6,695 bases of DNA from Selenomonadaceae bacterium (GTDB lineage Bacteria; Bacillota; Negativicutes; Selenomonadales; Selenomonadaceae). Location: assembly GCA_017484235.1 (NCBI GenBank), contig JAFUTM010000338.1:1-6695 (forward strand), read 5' to 3'. Below, piece after piece: positions 1 through 5,276 of the stretch (positions within the stretch are counted from its first letter, which is position 1; each line of letters opens with the position of its first letter). The notes under the pieces were generated by a model that had not been told where the DNA came from, did no database searches, and saw only the letters and a list, made by a program, of their open reading frames with translations. The translations under genes were made by a program, and so were the position numbers.

Positions 1-1044
1 ACGACCGTGTACGTGAGCTTTTTGTGATTCTGCATTGCCGCCGAAGGCTTTAATAATTTCAGCCCAGATTGGACGAACTGCGCGGAGTTTAGCGACCTGA
101 ATAAAGAAATTTTCGCCCATTGAGAAGCCGAACATAATCTGGCTTGCCGCTTCGTCAATTGTCAATCCGCGTTCCATTAATGCACGAATATAGGCAACTG
201 CAGTAGCAAGTGAATAAGCGATTTCTTGAACGTCGTTAGCACCGCCGTTGCTGTATGCGTCAGACTTAACCATTAACGTTCTAAGTCCAGATGCATTTTT
301 AACTGCCCATTTAGCGGCACTTGCTGCCTCATCATAGAGTTTGTCGAGACTTTGGGCAAGTTTACCGTTAGCTGCAAGCTCACCGATTGGATCAGCACCA
401 ATAAACCCTTTTAATGCGTCGACTTTGCCGCCATTCTTCTTGATTGCCGCAACAATTAGTGCCAGCATTGGAACTGCGGATTCGCCAGCATAAACATAGA
501 GTGGATACTTATCAAGTTTTAAATCTTTCAGCAATGTTTCAACATCGCCAATTGTTGTGAGGCTGACACCGACATCGCCCACTTTGTCGGCATCTTTGGC
601 GTCAATTGCTTTAAGTGTTGCCGTATCAACTTTGACATTGTAAATTGTCGAGCCTTTGTCAACTTCGTGCTTGAGGACTTCGTTGTTTTCAGCAGGTGAA
701 GTTTCGTCAGCAACCTGCGCAATGCCCCAAGGCTGATTGACGTAACCATTTGCACGTGCGCCGCGAAGGTAATTATCCATACCTGGAAATGCGTTCTTTG
801 GCAGAATGTCTTCAGTAGTGTTTCTGAAATACATCGGTTCAAATGTGATACCCTCGTAGGTTTTGGTGTACATCTTCTTCTCAAAAGGAGCACCTTTTAA
901 CAATTCGATACACGCCTGTTTCCATTCCTCGTAAGTTGGAGGAGTGAACTCATCAAGTGGAACTTCTGGAAAATTTGTTTGCGATTCTGCACGCTTGATT
1001 ATTTCCTGTAAGTCCAACTCAGCTTTTTGTTTTTCATCACTCAT
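1..1044 (-). CDS. mutA: Methylmalonyl-CoA mutase small (beta) subunit, MutA; partial, C-terminus beyond the left edge
   Basis: The 348 codons present are open to the window edge; small subunits of this family usually have a little over 600 residues, so just over half is here. Residues about 25-110 follow the MutA N-terminal pattern (FPEVPLDEF, then EEWKQACIELLKGAPFEKK, then GITFEPMY, then FPGMDNYLRGARANGYVNQ). The barrel segment has SDAYSNGGANDVQEIAYSLA and ENFFIQVAKLRAVRPIWAEI, aligning with MutA rather than MutB. The Tyr-His-Met of the catalytic subunit is replaced by Ala-Tyr-Ser, as expected for the non-catalytic partner. In the family, MutA pairs with B12-dependent MutB, which interconverts succinyl-CoA and (R)-methylmalonyl-CoA in propionate metabolism. 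mutB would be expected just past the left edge (inference). The start at 1044 is set by AAGGAGG 7 nt upstream; the ATG at 1048 is out of frame and stops after three codons. An own promoter lies at 1101-1129. The subunit call is firm, though a related acyl-CoA mutase cannot be fully excluded. Confidence 0.9.
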   Translation of the reverse strand, partial: MSDEKQKAELDLQEIIKRAESQTNFPEVPLDEFTPPTYEEWKQACIELLKGAPFEKKMYTKTYEGITFEPMYFRNTTEDILPKNAFPGMDNYLRGARANGYVNQPWGIAQVADETSPAENNEVLKHEVDKGSTIYNVKVDTATLKAIDAKDADKVGDVGVSLTTIGDVETLLKDLKLDKYPLYVYAGESAVPMLALIVAAIKKNGGKVDALKGFIGADPIGELAANGKLAQSLDKLYDEAASAAKWAVKNASGLRTLMVKSDAYSNGGANDVQEIAYSLATAVAYIRALMERGLTIDEAASQIMFGFSMGENFFIQVAKLRAVRPIWAEIIKAFGGNAESQKAHVHGR

Positions 1045-1051
1045 ACATAAT

Positions 1052-1058
1052 CCTCCTT
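1052..1058 (-). promoter_or_regulatory. Shine-Dalgarno of mutA
   Basis: The minus strand reads AAGGAGG and ends 7 nt before the ATG at 1044. It decides between two nearby ATGs. A small inverted repeat (AGTGG, loop CAAAA, CCACT; positions 1061-1075) sits immediately upstream in the leader and could keep the site exposed or modulate it. That effect is a guess. Confidence 0.85.
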
Positions 1059-1100
1059 CGAGTGGTTTTGCCACTTCTTTTTATCATTGGATATATTAAT

Positions 1101-1129
1101 ATATTAACTCAATTTATTTTTCGCGTCAA
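1101..1129 (-). promoter_or_regulatory. Sigma-70-type promoter of mutA
   Basis: On the minus strand the -35 box is TTGACG (1129-1124, five of six consensus bases). A 17-nt spacer follows, then the -10 box TAATAT (1106-1101, four of six). Predicted transcription start is near 1094, giving a leader of about 50 nt before mutA. A perfect 12-bp palindrome, TTAATATATTAA (1096-1107), covers the -10 box and could be an operator. It is pure A/T, so it may also be compositional. Confidence 0.7.
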
Positions 1130-1230
1130 TACAATTTATAATTTTATTATTTAATATTAAAAACACAAATAACAGTGAACAAATAAAAATCCTCTAACAT
1201 AACAAAACCCATGTAATCGCTAAAAATGCT

Positions 1231-1331
1231 TGAACGTGATATGACGTATAAACCACATTACTCCAAAAATCGCGAACGTGATGTGAGCGCAACCCGAACG
1301 CTACTGAGCGTGACGCGAAGTTAGTGAGGCG
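1231..1331. repeat. GC-rich degenerate repeat with about 21-bp period
   Basis: Three related units begin at 1273 (CGAACGTGATGTGAGCG), 1295 (CGAACGCTACTGAGCG) and 1316 (CGAAGTTAGTGAGGCG). A fourth, GAACGTGATATGACG, begins at 1232. Core offsets are 42, 22 and 21 bp, close to two helical turns. Positions 1271-1333 are 39 of 63 G/C by my count, in an otherwise very AT-rich gap. One unit also forms a short hairpin (ACGCT, ACTG, AGCGT at 1299-1312). No coding frame is evident. It could be a dispersed intergenic repeat or a protein-binding array. The rest of the 1045-1415 gap, outside the promoter and the inverted repeat, shows nothing I can name. Confidence 0.5.
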
Positions 1332-1339
1332 GGTTTTTG

Positions 1340-1365
1340 CTTCTTTTTGACCGAACAAAAAGAAG
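1340..1365. repeat. Perfect 10-bp inverted repeat between ligA and mutA
   Basis: CTTCTTTTTG and CAAAAAGAAG flank a 6-nt loop (ACCGAA on plus, TTCGGT on minus). It lies about 50 nt past the ligA stop. As a ligA terminator it is imperfect, because no T-run follows it on the minus strand (the next bases are CAAAAACCC). It abuts the GC-rich repeat through the sequence GGCGGGTTTTTG, so the two may form one intergenic element. No other convincing terminator for ligA is visible. T-runs exist at about 1376-1381 and 1395-1400 on the minus strand, but without a strong preceding stem. Confidence 0.55.
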
Positions 1366-1415
1366 TTGTAACTTTAAAAAATTTTGACTAAGCAAAAAAT
1401 ATTAACTATCAACAA

Positions 1416-3509
1416 TCAACCACTAATTAAGCGTTTAAATTCATCTTCGTTGAGAATTTTAATATTTAATTCAATTGCCTTTTGAAGTTTGGAACCGGCA
1501 CTTTCACCAGCAATAACATAATCCGTTTTTTTAGATACACTTCCGCTGACTTTGCCGCCCAATGATTCAATTAATTTAGCTGCGTCATTGCGCGTAAAGT
1601 GTTCCAGCGTGCCGGTCAACACAAAAATTTTGCCGCTTATCAATTCATTATAATTATCTGCAGATTTTTCAATTTGCATATTGAGTCCAAGTTCTTTAAG
1701 TCCATCAATGATTTTTTTATTAGTATCATCACTAAAAAAATCACGAATATGTTTAACACTGACTTCGCCGAGATCAGGCACATCTTTTAATTCATCTTCA
1801 GTTGCATTGGCAATGGCTTCAATGGAGAGAAATTTATTGATTAAATCGCGGGCGGCAGCCGTTCCAATGCCGAAAATGCCAAGTCCAGTTAATAATTTAA
1901 TCGGATTATTATTTTTGCTGTCTTCAATTGCCAACAAAACTTTATCAGTATTTTTATCTTTGCCGAGAATTTTGTTTGTAATTAATTCGTCACGATGATT
2001 TTTGAGTTTATAAATGTCAACAATGCTTTTAATGTATCCCTTTTCAATCAGATTATGAATTGCCATTTCACCGAGACCTTTTATGTCCATTGCCGTGCGC
2101 CCGACAAAATTTAAAATGTGACTTTCAATCTGGGCAGGACAGTTTGGATTGACGCAGCGATAATCAACGGCGTCCTCATCACGTTCAACCTTTTGGCCAC
2201 AGGCAGGGCAGGTATCACCAATTTTGTAGGGCACGGCATTATCTGGACGTTTTGATTTTACAACGGATTTAATCTTTGGAATAATTTCGCCGGACTTATA
2301 GACATTTATAGTGTCGCCAATTCTTATGTCTAATGAGTCGATAAAATCTTGATTGTGCAGAGTTGCACGCTCAACCTTAGTGCCGCAGAGATAAACAGGA
2401 TCAAAGACAGCAGTCGGTGTGATACGACCAGTGCGGCCAACAGATAATTCAATGTGCCGTAAGACGGATTCTTTTTCTTCAGGCGGATATTTGTAAGCAA
2501 TTGCCCAGCGCGGAAACTTTGAGGTTGCGCCCAAAATTTCACGGTCGGCAAATGAATTAATTTTAACTACGGCACCGTCAATGTCATAGTCGAGTTCGCC
2601 GCGTGCATTGCCAATGGCTTCAATGGCCGCCCAAACTTCGTCTGCTGTCCGGCACACTTTATAATTATGAATTATCTTTATACCGCTTCGCTTCATAAAG
2701 TCATATGCCTCTGTATGACTTGAAAGTGTAAGATGTTTAGGCTGAGTGGACGAGTAATCAAAATCAAGACTTTCTTGCGGAGTAAATAAATCTGTAGAAT
2801 TTTTATTGTCATCAAATTTAACTGCCTGTAAATTGAATACAAACATCGACAGATTGCGTTCCTTAACGATGCGACTGTCAAGTTGTCTGAGAGTACCGGC
2901 TGCACAATTGCGCGGATTGGCAAATATTTTTAGTCCAAGCACTTCCTGGCGAGCATTGACCGCCTCAAAATTTTTACGTGTCATATAAACTTCGCCGCGA
3001 ATTTCAAAATAAGCCGGCGCATCTTTAATTTGCGTGACGACATCAGAAATGACACGTGCATTTTCAGTGACATCTTCGCCTTGATGAATGCCGTCACCGC
3101 GCGTTATCGCCTGTGTTAATTCGCCGTGATTATAACGCAGCGCCAGTGACAGCCCGTCAATCTTTTCTTCGACAACAAACTCAGGTGAATCTAACTTCTC
3201 AATCATAGAGTTTACAAAATCATCGACTTCTTGACGAGAAAACACGTCTTGAAGAGAAAGCATTGGCACATCGTGGTCAACTAACTTGCCGGCCGTACGT
3301 TTAGCTTTGCCGCCAACCATTTGAGTCGGTGAACTGCTTGTGATAAATTCTGGATAAGCTGACTCAAGCTGTTTTAACCGCTGCATCAATTTATCATATT
3401 CATAGTCGGAAATTTCCGGATTGTCATCTTCATAATATTTTTTATTGTGACGACGAATTTGTTTTCTTAAATCGTTCAATTCAGCTTTTATTGATTTTAC
3501 ATCTTCCAT
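1416..3509 (-). CDS. ligA: NAD-dependent DNA ligase LigA
   Basis: The enzyme seals nicks in duplex DNA in replication and repair, using NAD+ to adenylate an active-site lysine. The 697-residue reading is complete. Residues 1-60 form the NMN-binding Ia domain (HNKKYY, then DNPEISDYEYDKL). The nucleotidyltransferase domain carries Lys116 in EEKIDGLS, TRGDG near 136-140, Glu173 in RGEVYM, Lys316 in DGAVVK and Lys340 in AYKYPPEE. The OB domain follows. A Cys4 zinc finger uses Cys434, 437, 452 and 457, helix-hairpin-helix repeats follow, and a BRCT domain covers about 626-697 (GKIFVLTGTLEHFTR, GGKVSGSVSKKTDYVIAG). Start choice: GGAG with 7-nt spacing precedes the ATG at 3509, and MEDVKSIKAEL matches the usual LigA N-terminus. 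The upstream ATG at 3542 has no ribosome site. About 26 residues near 232-258 have no counterpart in the E. coli enzyme, making the protein slightly long. The gene stands alone between two gaps of over 300 bp. Confidence 0.97.
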   Translation of the reverse strand: MEDVKSIKAELNDLRKQIRRHNKKYYEDDNPEISDYEYDKLMQRLKQLESAYPEFITSSSPTQMVGGKAKRTAGKLVDHDVPMLSLQDVFSRQEVDDFVNSMIEKLDSPEFVVEEKIDGLSLALRYNHGELTQAITRGDGIHQGEDVTENARVISDVVTQIKDAPAYFEIRGEVYMTRKNFEAVNARQEVLGLKIFANPRNCAAGTLRQLDSRIVKERNLSMFVFNLQAVKFDDNKNSTDLFTPQESLDFDYSSTQPKHLTLSSHTEAYDFMKRSGIKIIHNYKVCRTADEVWAAIEAIGNARGELDYDIDGAVVKINSFADREILGATSKFPRWAIAYKYPPEEKESVLRHIELSVGRTGRITPTAVFDPVYLCGTKVERATLHNQDFIDSLDIRIGDTINVYKSGEIIPKIKSVVKSKRPDNAVPYKIGDTCPACGQKVERDEDAVDYRCVNPNCPAQIESHILNFVGRTAMDIKGLGEMAIHNLIEKGYIKSIVDIYKLKNHRDELITNKILGKDKNTDKVLLAIEDSKNNNPIKLLTGLGIFGIGTAAARDLINKFLSIEAIANATEDELKDVPDLGEVSVKHIRDFFSDDTNKKIIDGLKELGLNMQIEKSADNYNELISGKIFVLTGTLEHFTRNDAAKLIESLGGKVSGSVSKKTDYVIAGESAGSKLQKAIELNIKILNEDEFKRLISG

Positions 3510-3516
3510 AATCAAA

Positions 3517-3520
3517 CTCC
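3517..3520 (-). promoter_or_regulatory. Shine-Dalgarno deciding the ligA start
   Basis: The minus strand reads TTGGAGTTTGATTATG. The GGAG is 7 nt from the ATG at 3509, the same spacing as at mutA and at the 4511 gene. The alternative ATG 33 nt upstream is preceded by ACATATCGAA, which has no purine-rich site. Confidence 0.75.
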
Positions 3521-3575
3521 AATTTAAATTTATTTTATTCATTTCGATATGTCATATTTTAACATTTTGAGCAAT

Positions 3576-3623
3576 AAAAAAGCAATTAAAAATGCAGACT
3601 TATTTCATCTGCACTTTTAATTG
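3576..3623 (-). terminator. Intrinsic terminator upstream of ligA (hairpin A)
   Basis: CAATTAAAA (3583-3591) pairs with TTTTAATTG (3615-3623). After one A.C mismatch, TGCAGA pairs with TCTGCA around a 9-nt loop. Read on the minus strand, the stem is followed one base later by six T residues (3581-3576), which is terminator geometry in the direction of ligA. No T-run follows on the plus strand. It ends about 67 bp before the ligA start and 225 bp past the stop of the upstream gene. That is unusually far for a simple end of the upstream transcript and suggests a separate short RNA or attenuation of ligA. Confidence 0.75.
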
Positions 3624-3648
3624 ATCGTACAACAAGCTGCATTATTCT

Positions 3649-3708
3649 TTAATATCAGAAAAATGTTTTAATTGGTGGATTAAACCATTTTTCCGGTGTT
3701 GATATTAA
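3649..3708. repeat. Long imperfect hairpin (B) with hexaloop TGGTGG
   Basis: Paired segments from outside to inside are TTAATATCA with TGATATTAA, GAAAAATG with CATTTTTC, and TTTAAT with ATTAAA. These give 23 paired positions, interrupted by a one-sided 6-nt bulge (CGGTGT, 3694-3699) and a T.C mismatch. The loop is TGGTGG on plus, CCACCA on minus. There is no T-run on either side, so it is not a terminator. The same hexaloop recurs in the hairpin at 3786-3827. Confidence 0.7.
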
Positions 3709-3723
3709 TTAACTCTGCCTCTT

Positions 3724-3752
3724 GTCATAACCGTACTTATTATGTGTGGCAA
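3724..3752 (-). promoter_or_regulatory. Candidate promoter upstream of ligA
   Basis: On the minus strand TTGCCA (3752-3747, five of six -35 bases) is followed by a 17-nt spacer and TATGAC (3729-3724, four of six -10 bases). Predicted start is near 3717. It could drive ligA through a leader of about 208 nt, or a separate short RNA ending at 3576. A weaker alternative for ligA alone is TAAAAT just after the terminator (about 3560), with a poor TTGCTT -35 at 18 nt. Confidence 0.45.
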
Positions 3753-3782
3753 TAAAGTACTTTTATTTTTTTAATTTTTTTT
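3733..3782 (+). terminator. Possible plus-strand terminator (hairpin C) with long T-run
   Basis: GTACTTATT (3733-3741) pairs with AATAAAGTAC (3751-3760), with one bulged A and a 9-nt loop. On the plus strand it is followed directly by a 22-nt tract with only three A residues among T residues. This is terminator-like only for rightward transcription, yet no plus-strand gene lies to its left. It may mark an unseen plus-strand RNA, stop antisense transcription into the neighbouring gene, or simply be an A-tract element beside the candidate minus-strand promoter, whose -35 box overlaps the loop. Confidence 0.4.
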
Positions 3783-3785
3783 CGT

Positions 3786-3827
3786 GTTATAAATCGTTAC
3801 GTTGGTGGACGTATTTCAATTTATAAC
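3786..3827. repeat. Inverted repeat (D) with the same TGGTGG hexaloop
   Basis: The outer arms GTTATAAAT and ATTTATAAC are perfect (9 bp). After a 3-by-5-nt internal loop, the inner arms TACGT and ACGTA (5 bp) enclose TGGTGG. It begins 22 nt after the stop of the 3849-4511 gene and would lie in that gene's 3' untranslated RNA. Bases after it on the minus strand are A-rich, not T-rich, so it is not a standard terminator; it might protect the mRNA 3' end. Confidence 0.65.
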
Positions 3828-3848
3828 CTTAATAGTTTACATTGCTGA

Positions 3849-4511
3849 TTAAGCTATACCTCCGAGTTCTTCGGCACGCTTATCAAACCGGCTCATTATT
3901 TCGTTATAAGTTTTTTCGGTAATGTCCGGCATTTCATTTAAGCCAGTTGCATTGTTCCAGGCAATTCCGGCTTGACTGAAGCCTTCTTCAACTGCAGCAC
4001 GCATAGTCGCCAGTTTATCTGGATCTCCGCCAGCAATAGCATCTGCAAGATCAAAGATACGTGATGCAACTGCATCTACGCCCCAATCACCATCATCTGC
4101 AACGGCTTTGGCTGCATCTTCAGGATTGGTTGCAACTTCTGGCAGTCCGAATCTTGACGCATCAATTTGAACACCGTCAAAATTCAGTATGCCTACGCCG
4201 TCATCAAGCCAGCCCTGCAATTTATCATTGTTGTCTTGTAACGCTTGAATCATCATATTCAGCATTGTTTGCTGACTGACAGCAATGTCATTTTGCAGCG
4301 CACGAACTTGGTCAGAAGTTAAGCCTTTGGTTTGTTGTGCTTCTTTGGCTTCGTCAGAAATTTCAACTGAATAGGCTTCGCCTACGTCAGTCGATTTAGT
4401 TTGTTGATCTTCTTGATTAGCAGAAGCGTCAGCTTTCTTGGTATTGTTTGCATTGCTAATAGCAGAATAAGCATTAATACCTGACTGCACATTAATTGCA
4501 CTTACATCCAT
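3849..4511 (-). CDS. Conserved hypothetical acidic protein with VEIS motif
   Basis: The product has 220 residues, is strongly acidic, and has no signal peptide, membrane segment or cysteine. Residues 1-45 are low-complexity (Asn, Gln, Ala, Thr rich) and probably disordered. A YSVEISDEAKEAQ motif sits at 47-59, a form seen near the N-terminus of FlgM-like and other flagellar-associated proteins. A helical stretch covers 64-100, and a C-terminal domain covers 141-216 (ASRIFDLADAIAGGDPDKL, EEGFSQAGIAWNN, MPDITEKTYNEIMSRFD). That C-terminal pattern resembles a widespread uncharacterised domain that I recall as DUF5610-like; this is unverified. The start at 4511 is fixed by AAAGGAGG with 7-nt spacing; a TTG at 4532 would encode the ribosome site itself and is rejected. 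The gene follows the 4602-5063 gene after 90 bp and may be co-transcribed with it or use a weak promoter at 4547-4576. No function is assigned. Confidence 0.85.
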   Translation of the reverse strand: MDVSAINVQSGINAYSAISNANNTKKADASANQEDQQTKSTDVGEAYSVEISDEAKEAQQTKGLTSDQVRALQNDIAVSQQTMLNMMIQALQDNNDKLQGWLDDGVGILNFDGVQIDASRFGLPEVATNPEDAAKAVADDGDWGVDAVASRIFDLADAIAGGDPDKLATMRAAVEEGFSQAGIAWNNATGLNEMPDITEKTYNEIMSRFDKRAEELGGIA

Positions 4512-4518
4512 GTTAAAA

Positions 4519-4526
4519 CCTCCTTT
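4519..4526 (-). promoter_or_regulatory. Consensus Shine-Dalgarno of the 220-aa gene
   Basis: The minus strand reads AAAGGAGG and ends 7 nt before the ATG at 4511. It is the strongest ribosome site in the window, suggesting efficient translation of the acidic protein. Confidence 0.85.
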
Positions 4527-4546
4527 AATCAAAAATGAACACCTAA

Positions 4547-4576
4547 TCTATATTAACGCAGACTAATCGCCAACAA
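4547..4576 (-). promoter_or_regulatory. Weak candidate promoter for the 220-aa gene
   Basis: On the minus strand TTGTTG (4576-4571) is followed by an 18-nt spacer and TATAGA (4552-4547). Both boxes match only four of six consensus positions, so co-transcription from the upstream gene is equally possible. No terminator is visible between the two genes. Confidence 0.25.
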
Positions 4577-4601
4577 TATTTAATCATCAATAATGTTCAA
4601 C

Positions 4602-5063
4602 CTAAATTAGATTAAACAAATCAAGTTGCGGTTTTACTTTCATTGTCACTGCAACATTTCCAGACGGTGTTGGTGGTGCCGAAGGATCGGCTACTGCCAC
4701 AAGATGAGGTTTCTTCTTGAATTGTTCAACAACCTCACCGCCTTTAACCGTCATAATTAAAACTGAGCCGTCCGGCATAAATTTTTTAATAGTTTCGACT
4801 GCTTCACTAGAACTAGAATTGGAATTAGATTCGTCATCTAGCTGCCTGCCGGTAAGTTCTTCGTGGAGTTCTGCAATCTCGTCAAGTTGTTCTTGAACTG
4901 CAGACATCTGCTCCATATCATTTCTTGCGTTGGCGATTTTTTCTGCGAGTATCTTCGCATAATCTGATTTAGCTGTTGTTGTAAAATCATTTGGTTCATT
5001 CGACTGTGAATAAAGCATATTTTGTGAAGATTGTGCCGAAATTATTTGCCAAAGTTTCATCAT
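4602..5063 (-). CDS. Small hypothetical protein, helical half plus Ser-rich linker
   Basis: The product has 153 residues and I do not recognise it. Residues 1-30 are polar and rich in Ser, Asn and Gln. Residues 33-72 are predicted helical with heptad-like spacing (AKILAEKIANARNDMEQMSA, then QLDEIAELHEEL), plausibly a coiled coil. Residues 77-87 are a Ser/Asn/Glu linker. Residues 91-124 look like a beta hairpin (IKKFMPDGSVLIMTVKGGEV, then KKKPHLVAVADP). The end is proline-rich and finishes LDLFNLI. There is no signal peptide, membrane span or cysteine. Start choice: AGAGGTG on the minus strand is 5 nt from the ATG at 5063 (counting from GAGG) and 8 nt from the next ATG at 5060; a GTG at 5069 overlaps the ribosome site and is unlikely. 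It is probably transcribed from 5179-5206 and lies 90 bp before the 220-aa gene. Shared lack of export signals makes a cytoplasmic pair possible. Confidence 0.75.
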   Translation of the reverse strand: MMKLWQIISAQSSQNMLYSQSNEPNDFTTTAKSDYAKILAEKIANARNDMEQMSAVQEQLDEIAELHEELTGRQLDDESNSNSSSSEAVETIKKFMPDGSVLIMTVKGGEVVEQFKKKPHLVAVADPSAPPTPSGNVAVTMKVKPQLDLFNLI

Positions 5064-5133
5064 AAACACCTCTTTAAAACGATTTTATCTTTACAATTTT
5101 ATCGTCTTTTTAGAGAGTTTACTTAAATATTTG

Positions 5134-5155
5134 ATGAAATATTAATGAAATCTTA
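5134..5155. repeat. 11-bp tandem direct repeat in the leader of the 153-aa gene
   Basis: ATGAAATATTA and ATGAAATCTTA are adjacent and differ at one base. A third, poorer unit, ATGATTGCATA, follows at 5156-5166. An 11-bp repeat is typical of sites for OmpR/PhoB-type response regulators. Here it lies about 17-38 nt downstream of the predicted minus-strand start, so it would repress rather than activate that promoter. The AT-rich context makes chance a real possibility. Confidence 0.35.
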
Positions 5156-5178
5156 ATGATTGCATATACTATAATTTT

Positions 5179-5206
5179 ATTATAAATATTAACAACAATT
5201 TTGCAA
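5179..5206 (-). promoter_or_regulatory. Promoter of the 153-aa gene
   Basis: On the minus strand the -10 box is a perfect TATAAT (5184-5179). TTGCAA (5206-5201, four of six) lies upstream with a 16-nt spacer. Predicted start is near 5172, leaving a leader of about 110 nt. A second perfect TATAAT lies on the plus strand at 5170-5175 without a convincing -35. The rest of 5064-5276 is AT-rich with no gene, and no clear terminator follows the SGNH gene. Confidence 0.6.
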
Positions 5207-5276
5207 GTAGTTTTGAAAATTTTTTTATTAAATACTAATTATTATTAAAAAGCAAAATTTTTAATGAAAAACAGCT

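Larger units (their letters stand above)
3576..3717 (-). ncRNA. Candidate small RNA or ligA leader of about 140 nt
   Basis: A promoter-like pair at 3724-3752 would start a minus-strand transcript near 3717. It would contain the long hairpin at 3649-3708 and end at the terminator at 3576-3623. No open frame with a ribosome site is visible in it. The terminator's 5' arm, CAATTAAAA, occurs a second time in the upstream hairpin (3674-3666). TGCAG, part of the inner 5' arm, is also repeated in the linker between the two hairpins, so either upstream copy could pair with the terminator's 3' arm and disrupt it. I do not recognise any known riboswitch family. The call rests on symmetry and promoter similarity only. 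Confidence 0.35.

Noticed and set aside
528..893. 121-aa minus-strand reading frame inside mutA
   Set aside because: It is in another frame of mutA, whose own frame shows clear family similarity. It is basic and low in plausibility, with no ribosome site.
1231..1331. CRISPR array
   Set aside because: The units are short, degenerate and nearly contiguous, with no identical repeats separated by unique spacers and no cas gene nearby.
1340..1365. Intrinsic terminator of ligA
   Set aside because: The stem is good, but no T-run follows on the minus strand, so it is listed as an inverted repeat only.
1599..1998. Plus-strand reading frames opposite ligA
   Set aside because: They are antisense to conserved LigA domains and have composition typical of complementary-strand artefacts.
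3510..3542. Longer ligA start at 3542
   Set aside because: It has no ribosome site, and the 11 added residues are not part of the usual LigA N-terminus. The ATG at 3509 has GGAG at 7 nt.
3543..3848. tRNA or a known riboswitch in the ligA upstream gap
   Set aside because: No cloverleaf arms or T-loop sequence are present, and none of the conserved cores I know (such as TPP, SAM, cobalamin) is visible.
4512..4532. TTG start for the acidic 220-aa protein
   Set aside because: The added codons are the AAAGGAGG ribosome site itself, which sits at ideal distance from the ATG at 4511.
5064..5069. GTG start for the 153-aa protein
   Set aside because: It overlaps the AGAGGTG ribosome site. ATG at 5063 or 5060 is spaced correctly.
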